From Nitrospirota bacterium (GTDB taxonomy: Bacteria; Nitrospirota; Thermodesulfovibrionia; UBA6902; JAJYJJ01), in NCBI GenBank assembly GCA_021789595.1, contig JAJYJJ010000003.1:62001-126000 (forward strand): a stretch of DNA of 64,000 nt. The letters run 5' to 3'. Under the pieces are notes generated by a model. It was not told the origin of the DNA and searched no databases. It saw nothing but the letters and a program-made list of their open reading frames with translations. Positions 1 through 10,682 of the stretch are shown piece by piece. Numbering within the stretch: the stretch's first letter is position 1; each line of letters opens with the position of its first letter. The position numbers and the translations under genes were made by a program.

Positions 1-819
1 ATCATTGAGAAGCTTTCTGAGCTTCAGGAGTATTGTCATAAACATCATGGCGAGGTCTTCCATCTCTTCGTCAGAGATGTCCTCAAATGCACAGCTATGC
101 TTCTTGGGCATTATCCAGAGCTCAAAGGGAAACCTCGGTGCATACGGTGAAAATGCTATGAAACTCCTGTTTTCCATCACAACCCTCTCTGCTGTCTTCA
201 ATTCCTCCCGCATCATATCGCAGAATATGCACCTGTCTTTATAGTTGTAATATAGCTTTGCGCCGTCAAGCTCCTCCTTCACCCTCTTGGGTATTATGGG
301 GGTTGCCACAACTTGTGAATGCGGATGGCTGAATAGGGCGCCTGCAGAGTAGCCGTAGTTTTTAAAGACAATGACATATCTGAATCTCGGGTCCTTCTGG
401 AGGTCAAAGATTCGTGCCTTGTAGGTGGATACCACCCTGTGCATCTGCGCTAAACCCATGTCCGCTGGAGGTTTTCCATGTTCAGGGGATTCTATTACAA
501 TCTCATTTGCGCCAATACCATCCATGGCGTCGTACATCCCAACACCCCTTCTATTAAGTTCGCCCTCTATCTGTAATATGGGATGGAAATTTGGGATAAC
601 CCTTGTAAACCAGTGGGGCGTATCTGGCTCTGTGCCTTTTTCCCTGATAGCTGTGATTTCATGTGGAGTGTTTTTTTCATTCCCCTCACACAGTGGGCAG
701 GGCCCTTCATCAGGAGATGGATTTTCTTCCCCTATTGAATAAGATTCAGGACCTAAGGATTCTTCCTTTAATACTATTACCCACCGTCCAAGAAGCGGGT
801 CTTTCCTCAGCTCGTGCAT
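1..819 (-). CDS. galT: galactose-1-phosphate uridylyltransferase (GalT), 3' end cut by window start
   Basis: Own translation of minus strand: MHELRKDPLLGRWVIVLKEES...CPLCEGNE...HWFTRVIPNFHPIL...ALFSHPHSQVVATP...; HxH active site and CxxC; open to window edge so absent from ORF track. Confidence 0.87.
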   Translation of the reverse strand, partial: MHELRKDPLLGRWVIVLKEESLGPESYSIGEENPSPDEGPCPLCEGNEKNTPHEITAIREKGTEPDTPHWFTRVIPNFHPILQIEGELNRRGVGMYDAMDGIGANEIVIESPEHGKPPADMGLAQMHRVVSTYKARIFDLQKDPRFRYVIVFKNYGYSAGALFSHPHSQVVATPIIPKRVKEELDGAKLYYNYKDRCIFCDMMREELKTAERVVMENRSFIAFSPYAPRFPFELWIMPKKHSCAFEDISDEEMEDLAMMFMTILLKLRKLLND

Positions 820-1583
820 GTCTTGTTCCTTTCATAAAGCATCCTGAGCCCCTCAAGTGTAAGCTCTGGCACTACCTTATACCTTCTAAGGTAATTTTTC
901 ATAATACCAGAGAACCCGCCTGTGAGGATAACACGGACAGATGATGACCCCAACTCCCTTTTAATACCTTTTAATATCTTCTCAACAGCACCAACATGGC
1001 CAAATACAATGCCCGAGCAGAGGTTTGACCTGGTATCATCCCCTATAAACCTTTCAGGGGGATTAAGGCTAATCTCTGGAAGCCCTGCAGTCATTCTGGC
1101 CAGGGCATCTATTGACATCCCGATGCCTGGCATGATTGCCCCGCCAATATACTCGCCGTTTTCTGTGACAACGCTGAAGGTTGTTGCTGTGCCAAAATCA
1201 ACAACCACAACAGGGCCGCCATAAAGGCCATAGGCTGCCACTGCACTGGCTATCCTGTCAGGGCCGAGTCCTTCTGGTCTTGGTATGGAAAGCCTTATGT
1301 CCATATCAAGCTGATAGTTTACCACAACAGGCATCAAAGAAAAATGGCCTATGCACATGGCCTCAAAAATGGGGGTCAGAGGAGGAACAACAGAGGATAA
1401 AATGGCACTGTCTAAAGAGTGGATAGAGCTTTCCCTTAGTATGGTTTTTATGATCATGGCATACTCATCCACTGCCCTTTTTGGCTGTGAGGAGAGCCGA
1501 AAAGTACGAATAAGGGCATCGCCGTCAAAAAAACCAAGGGTAATATTTGTATTACCAATATCTATTGCAAGAAGCATTACCAC
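807..1583 (-). CDS. coaX: type III pantothenate kinase
   Basis: MVMLLAIDIGNTNITLGFFDGD...GPDRIASAVAAY...VVDFGTATTFSVV; typical CoaX motifs. Confidence 0.92.
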   Translation of the reverse strand: MVMLLAIDIGNTNITLGFFDGDALIRTFRLSSQPKRAVDEYAMIIKTILRESSIHSLDSAILSSVVPPLTPIFEAMCIGHFSLMPVVVNYQLDMDIRLSIPRPEGLGPDRIASAVAAYGLYGGPVVVVDFGTATTFSVVTENGEYIGGAIMPGIGMSIDALARMTAGLPEISLNPPERFIGDDTRSNLCSGIVFGHVGAVEKILKGIKRELGSSSVRVILTGGFSGIMKNYLRRYKVVPELTLEGLRMLYERNKTCTS

Positions 1584-1633
1584 CTAATAAACATATTAAA
1601 ATAGTATTACTGTATTTTAAAGGTTTTTCAGGC

Positions 1634-2608
1634 TCAACTTTTCAGTATCGTCACATCCCCGGCATTTAACTTCTCTATATGACCTGATTGCAGCCTGATA
1701 AGCAGCGCGCCTTCATCGTCTATGCCCTCTGCAATGCCTGATAATTCCCTTCCACCTGAAAATGCCTTTATCTTTTTTCCAATAGTAGAATCCATGAGCT
1801 TCCATTCATCAAGTATAAAAGATTTCCCCCTCTTCTGCAATATCTTATACCAGTGTTCAAGCTCTTCAAGGATGCGGCCTATAAGCACAAGCCTGTCAAA
1901 CTCCATCCCGAGGGACTCTTTTATGGATGTTGCTCTGGCAGCTACATCCTGAGGCAGCGTGGATACATCAAGGTTTACATTCAGCCCTATGCCTAAGGCG
2001 ATGTAATGGATCCTGTCCATGTCTGCCTTCATCTCGGTCAGTATCCCGCCTGCCTTTTTATTCCCAAACAGGATGTCGTTAGGCCACTTTATGGCCGCAT
2101 GTATCTCTGTTGCCTTTCTTATAGCGCCTGTAACTGCAACAGCCCCAAGGAGTGCAAGGATTGTTGCCTCCCCGGGTAGGGTATCTGGCCTGAGAAGCAC
2201 AGTCATATATATATTGACCCCTGGAGGAGAGAGCCACTGCCTTCCAAGCCTGCCTTTTCCCTTTGTCTGGGAATCAGCAAGTACGATTGTTCCATCAGGC
2301 CATCCTTCTTTACCAAGCTCCATAGCCCTGTCATTTGTGGAACTTATCGACTCATAGGACAGTATCTCTTTGCCGATAGTTTCTCCCCTGAAGACACTCC
2401 TTATATCATCTACACTTATCATATCTAACCCCTTTATAAATCTATAGCCCTTTGATGGAGAGGCATCTATTATATAGCCTTTTGCCCTTAATGACCTTAC
2501 AGCCTTCCATACGCCTGCCCTTGTGATGCCAAGGGCCTTGCTCATGGCCTCCCCTGATATATAGGCACCCTGATTTCCCCTCAAAAATGATAATACCCTG
2601 TCCTTCAT
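1634..2608 (-). CDS. birA: bifunctional biotin operon repressor / biotin-[acetyl-CoA-carboxylase] ligase
   Basis: N-terminal HTH plus GKGRLGRQWLSPPGVNIYMTVLLRP and KWPNDILFGNKKAGGILTE. Confidence 0.92.
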   Translation of the reverse strand: MKDRVLSFLRGNQGAYISGEAMSKALGITRAGVWKAVRSLRAKGYIIDASPSKGYRFIKGLDMISVDDIRSVFRGETIGKEILSYESISSTNDRAMELGKEGWPDGTIVLADSQTKGKGRLGRQWLSPPGVNIYMTVLLRPDTLPGEATILALLGAVAVTGAIRKATEIHAAIKWPNDILFGNKKAGGILTEMKADMDRIHYIALGIGLNVNLDVSTLPQDVAARATSIKESLGMEFDRLVLIGRILEELEHWYKILQKRGKSFILDEWKLMDSTIGKKIKAFSGGRELSGIAEGIDDEGALLIRLQSGHIEKLNAGDVTILKS

Positions 2609-3240
2609 GCCTTAAAGTTTCCCTTTTCCTCCCATTCACATTCATCATAAAGTATGCACTCCCCGCATTTAGGTTTTCTTGCTATGCAGGTCTCCCTTCC
2701 ATGGAGGATGAGGCTCAGGTTAAATCCTGTCCACCTGTTTTTTGGAATCGCCCTCATTAGCGCCTCTTCAACCTTATCAGGGTCATTTGAATGTGTAAGG
2801 CCAAGCCTGTTAGAGACCCTGAGCACATGAGTGTCAACAGCAATTGCCTGGCCTCCAAAGGCACTGCCTATAATCACATTTGCCGTCTTTCTTCCAACTC
2901 CAGGAAGTGTGACAAGCTCCTCAAGCCTTTCAGGAACCGTGCCGCCAAAATCCTTTAAGAGCTTTTTACAGCATTCAATGATAGCCCTTGCCTTATTCTT
3001 GTAAAAACCTGTCGGCCTTATGTCCTGTTCAAGTCCCTTTATATCGGCATTGGCATAATCCCTTACACCTCTGTATTTCCTGAAGAGCTCCTTTGTCACC
3101 TCATTAACCCTGACATCCGTGCACTGTGCAGAAAGGATTGTGGCAATCAGGAGTTCCAGCGGGGTTGAGAAGTGAAGGGCAATCCTCGAATGCGGGTATT
3201 TCTTTTTGAGCAGGCCGAGGATTCTCTTCGGGTCTGGCAT
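2605..3240 (-). CDS. nth: endonuclease III
   Basis: LLIATILSAQCTDVRVN, LPGVGRKTANVI, VDTHVLRVSNRLG, C-terminal FeS cysteines. Confidence 0.93.
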   Translation of the reverse strand: MPDPKRILGLLKKKYPHSRIALHFSTPLELLIATILSAQCTDVRVNEVTKELFRKYRGVRDYANADIKGLEQDIRPTGFYKNKARAIIECCKKLLKDFGGTVPERLEELVTLPGVGRKTANVIIGSAFGGQAIAVDTHVLRVSNRLGLTHSNDPDKVEEALMRAIPKNRWTGFNLSLILHGRETCIARKPKCGECILYDECEWEEKGNFKA

Positions 3241-3241
3241 C

Positions 3242-3955
3242 TTACTCCTGCTTTAAGATAACCACATCAACCTTGCCTTTAAGAAGTTCCTCAAACCTCC
3301 TGGCATCCTTGGAAGAACCAACAATGGCGCCATAATGCATGGGTATTGCTATCTTCGGCTTAATGGCAAGGGCTGCCTTTGCCGCCTCATCTGCGGTCAT
3401 TACATAGGTGCCGGAGACGGGTAAAAGTGCAATATCAGCCTTTATCCCCTCCATTTCAGGGATAAAATCCGTATCACCTGCAAGATATATCCTCTTGCCA
3501 TCTACAGTAAATATATAACCGACCCAGTTATTTGCCTTTGGATGGAATTTTAATCGTTCTTTTACCACATTATACGCAGGGACTACCTCTATCTCTATTC
3601 CCTCTATAGTCAGCCTGTCACCTGGCTTTACAGTCTTTATATTACCTGAAAGCTTCCTTGCACAATCAGCAGTGGTGACAATAATGGTGTTTGGCCCCTG
3701 GATATTTCTGACATCCTCAGGGGAGCAATGGTCATAGTGTTCATGGGTTATGAGGATTATATCGGCGTGGGCGGATCTCTTTAATTGGAAAGGGTCTGTA
3801 AATATGGTCTTTTCTCCAACGATCTTAAAGGTATCATGGCCGAGCCAGTGGATGTTGTCTATCATCGAACTGCCTCCTTTTTTACCCCCTGCCCATAGTG
3901 TAAGGGGGACGAATAAGATGAAAATAATCAGGGGTATTCCTGAGAGTATTTTCAT
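3242..3955 (-). CDS. MBL-fold metal-dependent hydrolase with signal peptide
   Basis: ILITHEHYDHCSPED, YLAGDTDFIPEM, IPMHYG; UPF0173-like. Confidence 0.8.
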   Translation of the reverse strand: MKILSGIPLIIFILFVPLTLWAGGKKGGSSMIDNIHWLGHDTFKIVGEKTIFTDPFQLKRSAHADIILITHEHYDHCSPEDVRNIQGPNTIIVTTADCARKLSGNIKTVKPGDRLTIEGIEIEVVPAYNVVKERLKFHPKANNWVGYIFTVDGKRIYLAGDTDFIPEMEGIKADIALLPVSGTYVMTADEAAKAALAIKPKIAIPMHYGAIVGSSKDARRFEELLKGKVDVVILKQE

Positions 3956-4087
3956 ATGGAAATTATACCATACTTTGGCATTAAGGACAATAAGTTGTAT
4001 AAATTAAGGGTTTCAGGTAGGCTTATTGCTTTTCTCAGGCAACTTTAGTATTATTTTCTCTATAGGCAATAGAGGTAGGGTTAAACA

Positions 4088-4993
4088 ATGAAAAAGGATT
4101 TTTTAAGGGTTTTTTCTCTTAGCTCTGAGGAGATAGGAGGCCTTCTTCAAAGGGCCTCTGAGCTAAAGCTGACCAATGACCTAAGTTACAGCCCCCTTCT
4201 GGGCAGGACCTTTGGTCTTATCTTTGAAAAGGCATCCACAAGGACAAGGGTATCCTTTGAGGTGGGGATAAATCAGTTCTGGGGCAAGAGCATATACCTG
4301 AACCCAAAGGATATCCAGTTAAGCAGAGGCGAGAGCATCGCTGATACAGCAAGGGTCTTATCGCGGTATCTTGACGGGGTAGTACTCAGGACATTCGCCC
4401 ACAGCACAGTGGAGGAATTTGCCCATTATGCCGCTATCCCTGTTATAAATGGCTTAACCGATCTACATCACCCATGCCAGGCCATTGCTGACCTTCTAAC
4501 CATATTTGAAAAGAAGGGGAAATTTTCAGTAAAACTTGCATATGTAGGGGATGGCAACAATGTTGCCCATTCCCTGGTAGAGGCGGCTGCAAGGGTCAGT
4601 ATGGATATTATCCTTGCCTGCCCTGAGGGACATGAGCCGTATTATGAAATCATACAGGGGGCAAGAAAAGAGACAGGAAGCCGTATAGAGGTTGTCAGGG
4701 ATCCAAAGGATGCTGTCAGAGATGCAGATGTAGTATATACAGATGTCTGGGTAAGTATGGGGCAGGAGGCGACAAGGCAGGAGAGATTAGGCCTCTTTAA
4801 GGATTATCAGGTTAATGAACGACTTCTTCAATTTGCAAGATCCGATGCCATTGTCATGCACTGTCTTCCTGCACACAGAGAAGAGGAGATAACAAGCCCT
4901 GTCATGGATGGCCCTCAAAGCGTTGTATTTGACCAGGCAGAAAACAGGCTCCATACCCAGAAGGCCCTCATTGAAATATTAATTCATGGATGA
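4088..4993 (+). CDS. argF: ornithine carbamoyltransferase
   Basis: FEKASTRTRVSFEVG, LTDLHHPCQAIADL, MHCLPAHREEEI. Confidence 0.93.
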   Translation: MKKDFLRVFSLSSEEIGGLLQRASELKLTNDLSYSPLLGRTFGLIFEKASTRTRVSFEVGINQFWGKSIYLNPKDIQLSRGESIADTARVLSRYLDGVVLRTFAHSTVEEFAHYAAIPVINGLTDLHHPCQAIADLLTIFEKKGKFSVKLAYVGDGNNVAHSLVEAAARVSMDIILACPEGHEPYYEIIQGARKETGSRIEVVRDPKDAVRDADVVYTDVWVSMGQEATRQERLGLFKDYQVNERLLQFARSDAIVMHCLPAHREEEITSPVMDGPQSVVFDQAENRLHTQKALIEILIHG

Positions 4994-6644
4994 TGCCCTC
5001 TCTATAATCCCTCTGGGTGGCGTTGAGGAGATAGGCCTCAACATGACAGTCTTGGAATATAAGGATGACCTTATTGTTGTAGATGCCGGATTGATGTTCC
5101 CTGAGGAGGATATGCTCGGCGTTGATATTGTCATCCCTGACTTTACCTACCTTCTTGAAAATAGACAGAAGATAAGGGGCATAATCCTTACCCACGGGCA
5201 TGAGGACCATACAGGCGCCCTGCCATTTCTGCTCAGGGATATTAATGTGCCCATCTACGGCACACCGCTTACACTCGGACTTGTAAAGGATAAACTCAAG
5301 GAACATCTCCTCATTGAGAAGGCGGAATTGATCCCTATCGTTCCGCGGGATATTATAAAACTCGGAGTCTTTGAGATAGAGCCTGTGCGTGTAACACATA
5401 GCATTGTCGATGGCGTCGGCTTTTGCATAAAGACCCCTGTTGGTAATGTTGTCCATACAGGTGATTTCAAGCTTGACCCCACACCTGTTGATGGAAGGCT
5501 TATGGACTTCCACAGGTTTTCCGAATATGGAGAGAATGGCACCCTTGTCCTTTTATCTGACAGCACAAACGCAGACAAAGGCGGCTTCACCTTCTCAGAA
5601 AAAGAGGTGAGAAGGGCATTTGAGGATATCTTCTCAGCAGCGCCAGGCAGGATAATCATTGCAACCTTTGCATCAAATATCCACAGGATACAACAGGCCA
5701 TAGATGTGGCAGTGATGTTTGGGAAAAAGGTCATCCTTTGCGGAAAGAGTATTGTTGCCAATGCCCAGATAGCACTTGACCTGGGCTATCTGAATATACC
5801 CATGGGCACATGGATGAGGCTTGAGGAGTTAAAAAACATCCCTGATAAAGAGGTCGTAATTATCACAACTGGAAGCCAGGGAGAACCAATGTCTGTGCTG
5901 TCAAGGATTGCCACAGATGAACACAAGACTATAAAGATAAAGCAAGGGGATACTGTTGTACTGTCGGCAAAGATGATACCTGGAAATGAGCGTTCCATAG
6001 GCAGGATTATAAATCATCTGTTTCGCAGGGGGGCGAATGTGATATATGAAAAGGTCTCTGAGGTCCATGTATCAGGCCATGCATCAAAGGAGGAGCTCAA
6101 ATTGATGCTTAACCTTGTGCATCCGAAATACTTTATACCCATCCACGGCGAGTACCGCAATCTCGTGTATCATGCAAAACTTGCAGAGAAATTGGGCATA
6201 CCCAGGGAAAATATCTTTATACTGGATAACGGCGATGTGGTGGAATTCTCTGATGGTGAGGCTATGAAGGCTGGCAAGGTAACAGCAGGCAGGGTCTTTA
6301 TAGACGGCAAAAGTGTTGGGGATGTTGGGGATGTTGTCCTGAGAGACAGGCTGCGACTTGCACACGATGGCATTGTTATTATTCTCATTGGGATAGAAAA
6401 ATCAACCGGCAGGCTCTTATCCGGCCCTGATATAATCTCAAGGGGCTTTGTGTTTGAGGATGCATCCCAGGAACTGCTTGCAGAGGTCAGGGGCATTGTG
6501 GATGCTATAATAGGGCAGATGTCTGAGGAGACAAGGGCAGATGTCTCTCTGGTTCAGGCCAGATTGAGGACAACGCTGAAGAAATATCTAAGGGATAAAC
6601 TGGATAGACGACCTATGATACTGCCAATAGTAATGGAGGTATAA
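4986..6644 (+). CDS. rnj: ribonuclease J
   Basis: GGVEEIGLNMTVLEY, LTHGHEDHTGALPFLL, GDFKLDPTPVDG, FIPIHGEYRNL. Confidence 0.9.
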   Translation: MDDALSIIPLGGVEEIGLNMTVLEYKDDLIVVDAGLMFPEEDMLGVDIVIPDFTYLLENRQKIRGIILTHGHEDHTGALPFLLRDINVPIYGTPLTLGLVKDKLKEHLLIEKAELIPIVPRDIIKLGVFEIEPVRVTHSIVDGVGFCIKTPVGNVVHTGDFKLDPTPVDGRLMDFHRFSEYGENGTLVLLSDSTNADKGGFTFSEKEVRRAFEDIFSAAPGRIIIATFASNIHRIQQAIDVAVMFGKKVILCGKSIVANAQIALDLGYLNIPMGTWMRLEELKNIPDKEVVIITTGSQGEPMSVLSRIATDEHKTIKIKQGDTVVLSAKMIPGNERSIGRIINHLFRRGANVIYEKVSEVHVSGHASKEELKLMLNLVHPKYFIPIHGEYRNLVYHAKLAEKLGIPRENIFILDNGDVVEFSDGEAMKAGKVTAGRVFIDGKSVGDVGDVVLRDRLRLAHDGIVIILIGIEKSTGRLLSGPDIISRGFVFEDASQELLAEVRGIVDAIIGQMSEETRADVSLVQARLRTTLKKYLRDKLDRRPMILPIVMEV

Positions 6645-6653
6645 GATTTTGAC

Positions 6654-8708
6654 ATGGATAAGTATCTGCGGGATGAGATATTGGGGATTATCTCACTCCT
6701 ATTGTCTGTTTTTATAATCATCACCCTTCTGAGTCATAACCCATGGGACCCGTCTCCCTTTACACTATCTTCTGGGGCAAGGATAAAGAATCTTGGTGGG
6801 ATTGTAGGCGCCTATTTATCCGACAGCCTCCTTCAGGGCTTTGGCATCGGGACATATATCATCCCTGTGTTTTTTATAATCTATGGGGTTAAGCGTATCC
6901 TGGGTAAACAGCGCGGAAAGGCATGGTTCAGGCTTTTGAGTTCTCTGGCACTACTTCTCTCTGTATGCCTCCTGTTCAGCCTTACATCAAGGAACTTCCT
7001 CGTCTTTAACCATGAATTCCCAGGCGGCGGTATGCTTGGCTATGCAGCATCAAGGTTGTTTCAGCATTATCTCTCTATTACAGGGGCATATATAATCTCC
7101 GCTGCAATATTTATTGTAGCCCTGATGGTTTCCATTCCCCTGTCCGTCGTAACAACTGCAAAGGATATAAAGAAAAAGGTTGCGGAGAAAAAGGCTCCTG
7201 AACCTAATATGGGGCCTGAGATACTTGAACATACCATTGTGCGGCCTGTTCGCAGGGCAATAGAAGAACCAACAGAGCATAAAGAGCCTATGCAACTGCC
7301 ACCGAAGGTCAGGGGAAGCTACAGCCTTCCATCCATTGAACTGCTGCAGCTTCCCCAGCAGAGCAAGGGAGGACCAACAAAAGAGGAGCTCCTGATGAGT
7401 TCCAGCATACTTGAGAAAAAACTCCAGGACTTTGGCGTAGACGGCAGGGTTCTTCAGGTGCATCCCGGGCCTGTTGTCACCATGTTTGAGTATGAACCTG
7501 CGCCTGGCGTAAAGATGCACAGAATTATATCCCTGTGTGATGACCTGGCCCTTGCGATGAAGGCATCAAGCCTCAGGGTATCACCAATACCAGGGAAGGC
7601 TGTCATTGGCATAGAGATTCCAAACAGGGAAAGGGAGGATGTGTATCTGAGGGAGATTATTGCCTCAGAGGCATACAAAAAGAGTGTCTCAAAATTGACC
7701 TTTGCACTCGGCAAGGACATCTTTGGAAATCCAGTGCTGACCGACCTTACAAAGATGCCGCACCTGCTTGTTGCAGGGGCAACAGGCTCAGGGAAAAGCG
7801 TGGCCATAAATGTCATGGTCTTAAGCCTGCTTTTCAGGGCACACCCAAAAGAGGTAAAGATGCTCATGATAGACCCAAAGCTGCTTGAGCTGTCTACATA
7901 TGAAGACATCCCGCATCTGATAAATCCTGTCATAACAAACCCGAAGGAGGCATCAGAGGCGCTCAGAAAGATGGTCTTTGAGATGGAAAGAAGATACAGA
8001 CTCCTTGCAGAAAAGGGGGCAAGAAACATAGAAGGTTATAATAGAAGCCTGAAATCCGGGGAAGAACCCATGCCATACATAGTCGTATTTATAGATGAGC
8101 TTGCTGACCTTATGCTTGTCGGTGCCCATGAGATTGAAGACTCAATAGCCCGGCTTGCCCAGATGGCACGGGCATCTGGCATTCACCTTATCCTTGCAAC
8201 CCAGAGGCCATCTGTGGATGTTATCACAGGGGTTATAAAGGCAAACTTTCCTGCAAGGCTCTCTTTCCAGGTCTCATCAAAGATAGACTCAAGAACAATC
8301 CTTGATACCCAGGGCGCAGAACACCTCCTCGGTAAAGGGGATATGCTTTTCATGAGCCCTGGCACAAGGCTGGTAAGGATACATGGCGCCTATGTAACAG
8401 AGGATGAGATAAGGGCGGTTGTAGATTTTATAAAACCCCAGGCCAGCCCTGATTATACATATCTTAATGCCATACAGGTGCAACCCAGGGAGGAAGATGC
8501 GCCGTCAGATGAAAGGGACGAGCTTTATCAAGGTGTAGTTGAATTTGCCACAATTGCAGGTGAGATATCTATCTCCTCTATCCAGAGGAGGTTTAACATC
8601 GGCTATAACAAGGCAGCAAGGATTATGGAAATAATGGAGGAAGACGGCCTTGTTGGTCCGCCAACAGCAGCAGGGAAAAAAAGGGAGGTCCTGCGGAGGA
8701 AAAGATGA
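6654..8708 (+). CDS. ftsK: DNA translocase FtsK/SpoIIIE
   Basis: N-terminal TM segments, LLVAGATGSGKSVAINVMVLSLLF, VVFIDELADLMLV, C-terminal gamma winged helix. Confidence 0.93.
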   Translation: MDKYLRDEILGIISLLLSVFIIITLLSHNPWDPSPFTLSSGARIKNLGGIVGAYLSDSLLQGFGIGTYIIPVFFIIYGVKRILGKQRGKAWFRLLSSLALLLSVCLLFSLTSRNFLVFNHEFPGGGMLGYAASRLFQHYLSITGAYIISAAIFIVALMVSIPLSVVTTAKDIKKKVAEKKAPEPNMGPEILEHTIVRPVRRAIEEPTEHKEPMQLPPKVRGSYSLPSIELLQLPQQSKGGPTKEELLMSSSILEKKLQDFGVDGRVLQVHPGPVVTMFEYEPAPGVKMHRIISLCDDLALAMKASSLRVSPIPGKAVIGIEIPNREREDVYLREIIASEAYKKSVSKLTFALGKDIFGNPVLTDLTKMPHLLVAGATGSGKSVAINVMVLSLLFRAHPKEVKMLMIDPKLLELSTYEDIPHLINPVITNPKEASEALRKMVFEMERRYRLLAEKGARNIEGYNRSLKSGEEPMPYIVVFIDELADLMLVGAHEIEDSIARLAQMARASGIHLILATQRPSVDVITGVIKANFPARLSFQVSSKIDSRTILDTQGAEHLLGKGDMLFMSPGTRLVRIHGAYVTEDEIRAVVDFIKPQASPDYTYLNAIQVQPREEDAPSDERDELYQGVVEFATIAGEISISSIQRRFNIGYNKAARIMEIMEEDGLVGPPTAAGKKREVLRRKR

Positions 8709-9355
8709 CCGTGACTAAAAATGCAGGCTGGAAGGTGTTAATTGCCGTTTTTATATGTTCAATGCCCAGTATATTATACCCGTTTATTACGCATGCGGAA
8801 GAACCTCTTGTTGAAAGAATACAGGAACAATACAAAGGCATCTCTACAATACAGGGTTCATTTACCCAGAAAAGCCGCATCAAGGACCTCGGCAAGACAG
8901 AAGTGGCCGCAGGGACCTTCATGATAAAGATGCCTTCAAGAATGAGGTGGCAGTACACAAAACCAAAGACCGAGGAGATTATCATAAAGGGCGACAATAT
9001 CCTGATATATCAGAAGGAAGAAAAACAGGTACTGAAGGGTAGATTTGACAATACATCCTATGGCCAGGCGCCTATAGCCCTGCTTGCAGGTATAGGGGAC
9101 ATAAGGAAGAATTTTAATATCTCTCAAAAAGGCGATACCTTGGAGCTAAGGCCAAAGCAGTCCATGGGGATAATAAAATTAATCCTTTTAGAAACTGCTT
9201 CAGACGGCTTTCCAATCAAGGCATTAAGTCTTATTGACCTGTATGGTAACAGGACAGATATAAGCTTCAGGTCTGTCAAGGTAAACCAGGAAATAAAGGA
9301 CTCGGTCTTTGAATTCAAGACCCCGCCTGGTGTTGAATACGAATATAATCCTTGA
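8705..9355 (+). CDS. outer-membrane lipoprotein carrier LolA-like
   Basis: IQGSFTQKSRIKDLGKTEVAAGTFMIKMPSRMRWQYTKPKTEEIIIKGDNILIYQ. Confidence 0.82.
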   Translation: MTVTKNAGWKVLIAVFICSMPSILYPFITHAEEPLVERIQEQYKGISTIQGSFTQKSRIKDLGKTEVAAGTFMIKMPSRMRWQYTKPKTEEIIIKGDNILIYQKEEKQVLKGRFDNTSYGQAPIALLAGIGDIRKNFNISQKGDTLELRPKQSMGIIKLILLETASDGFPIKALSLIDLYGNRTDISFRSVKVNQEIKDSVFEFKTPPGVEYEYNP

Positions 9356-10682
9356 AGAGATTTTCAATGCTGCCCTGAAGGCTGTTGATCCCTATAAGTC
9401 TGTGAGCCTTCACATAGAAAAGATAAAGCTCGCCTTTCGGAATGGCATATTCAAAAGACTGATCATTGTCGGATTTGGCAAGGCATCTTCGCTTATGGCA
9501 AAGGCAATTGAGGATGGACTTAGCGATTTAATCAGTGAGGGGATTGTGATTACGAAATATGGACACGCTTTACCTCATGACGCAAATCCCCCCATCCCCC
9601 CTTTAGTAAAGGGGGGATGGGGATTATTCGAAACATTTGAGGCAGGGCATCCTGTGCCAGATGAGAATGGATTGAAAGCTACAGCGGAGATTGTAAGACT
9701 CCTGAAGGATGCAGATGAAAATACACTCGTCGTCTGCCTTATCTCAGGCGGAGGCTCAGCCCTCCTCGTCTCACCATATGAAGGCATCACACTTATTGAA
9801 AAACAGGCGATTACAAATTTGCTTCTTAAATCAGGTGCTGATATAAATGAGCTAAACACAGTCAGAAAACATATCTCAAGAGTCAAAGGTGGCAGACTTG
9901 CAGAAATCGCATACCCTGCAAAGGTAATCTCCTTAATCCTTTCAGATGTCATCGGTGACAGGCTTGATGTTATTGCATCAGGGCCAACTTCTCCTGATAA
10001 AACAACATATAATGATGCATTAAGAGTTTTAGAAAAATACAGGCTTATGGATAAGTCTCCCAAAGGCATCATTGAAGTTCTCAAGAGAGGCAAAGAAGGT
10101 CTTATTCCTGAGACACCTAAAGAGGGAAATAAAATTTTTGAACATGTGGAAAACATTATCATTGGTAGTAACAGGATAGTCCTCAATGCTGCAAAACAAA
10201 CGGCAGAAGAACTGGGGTTTCAGGCAGAGATAATATCTTCTGAACTTACAGGCGAGGCAAGGGATATTGGGAAATGGATCGCGGAAAAGGCGAAGGAGAT
10301 AAAAGGGTCAAGTAGCAAGGGTCAAGAGGTCAATGATTCAAGATGTTTAATCTCAGGTGGAGAGACGACTGTCACTGTAAAGGGCAACGGTCTTGGCGGA
10401 AGGAACATGGAGCTTGCTCTGGCTTTTGCAATGGGAATAGAAGGTGTTGAAGGGATTACATTGCTCTCAGCAGGCACAGACGGTACAGATGGCCCCACAG
10501 ATGCAGCAGGTGCAATTGTTGATGGAGAAACAGTTAAGAAAGCAAAAACGATTGGGCTTAATCCTGAAGAATACCTGAACAATAATGATTCATATAATTT
10601 CTTCAAAGGGATTGACGGTCTGTTCATCACAGGCCCAACAGGAACAAATGTTATGGATATTCAGATAATGGTGATAGAATGA
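9309..10682 (+). CDS. glycerate 2-kinase, MOFRL family (true start may be TTG at 9333)
   Basis: ISGGGSALL, LNTVRKHISRVKGGRLAEIAYPAKVISLILSDVIGDRLDVIASGPTSPD, SGGETTVTVKGNGLGGRNMELALAFA. Confidence 0.9.
   Translation: MNSRPRLVLNTNIILEEIFNAALKAVDPYKSVSLHIEKIKLAFRNGIFKRLIIVGFGKASSLMAKAIEDGLSDLISEGIVITKYGHALPHDANPPIPPLVKGGWGLFETFEAGHPVPDENGLKATAEIVRLLKDADENTLVVCLISGGGSALLVSPYEGITLIEKQAITNLLLKSGADINELNTVRKHISRVKGGRLAEIAYPAKVISLILSDVIGDRLDVIASGPTSPDKTTYNDALRVLEKYRLMDKSPKGIIEVLKRGKEGLIPETPKEGNKIFEHVENIIIGSNRIVLNAAKQTAEELGFQAEIISSELTGEARDIGKWIAEKAKEIKGSSSKGQEVNDSRCLISGGETTVTVKGNGLGGRNMELALAFAMGIEGVEGITLLSAGTDGTDGPTDAAGAIVDGETVKKAKTIGLNPEEYLNNNDSYNFFKGIDGLFITGPTGTNVMDIQIMVIE
9585..9625. repeat. GC-rich palindromic coding insert, family A, inside glycerate kinase
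   Basis: AAATCCCCCCATCCCCCCTTTAGTAAAGGGGGGATGGGGATT; translated as NPPIPPLVKGGWGL. Confidence 0.85.
10305..10332 (+). repeat. degenerate heptad array (4 x 7 nt) inside glycerate kinase
   Basis: GGGTCAA GTAGCAA GGGTCAA GAGGTCA. Confidence 0.6.

Noticed and set aside
7454-8029. Long antisense ORFs (also 28138-28779, 42075-42752, 9575-10186)
   Set aside because: Shadow frames opposite well-supported coding regions with no recognisable protein features.
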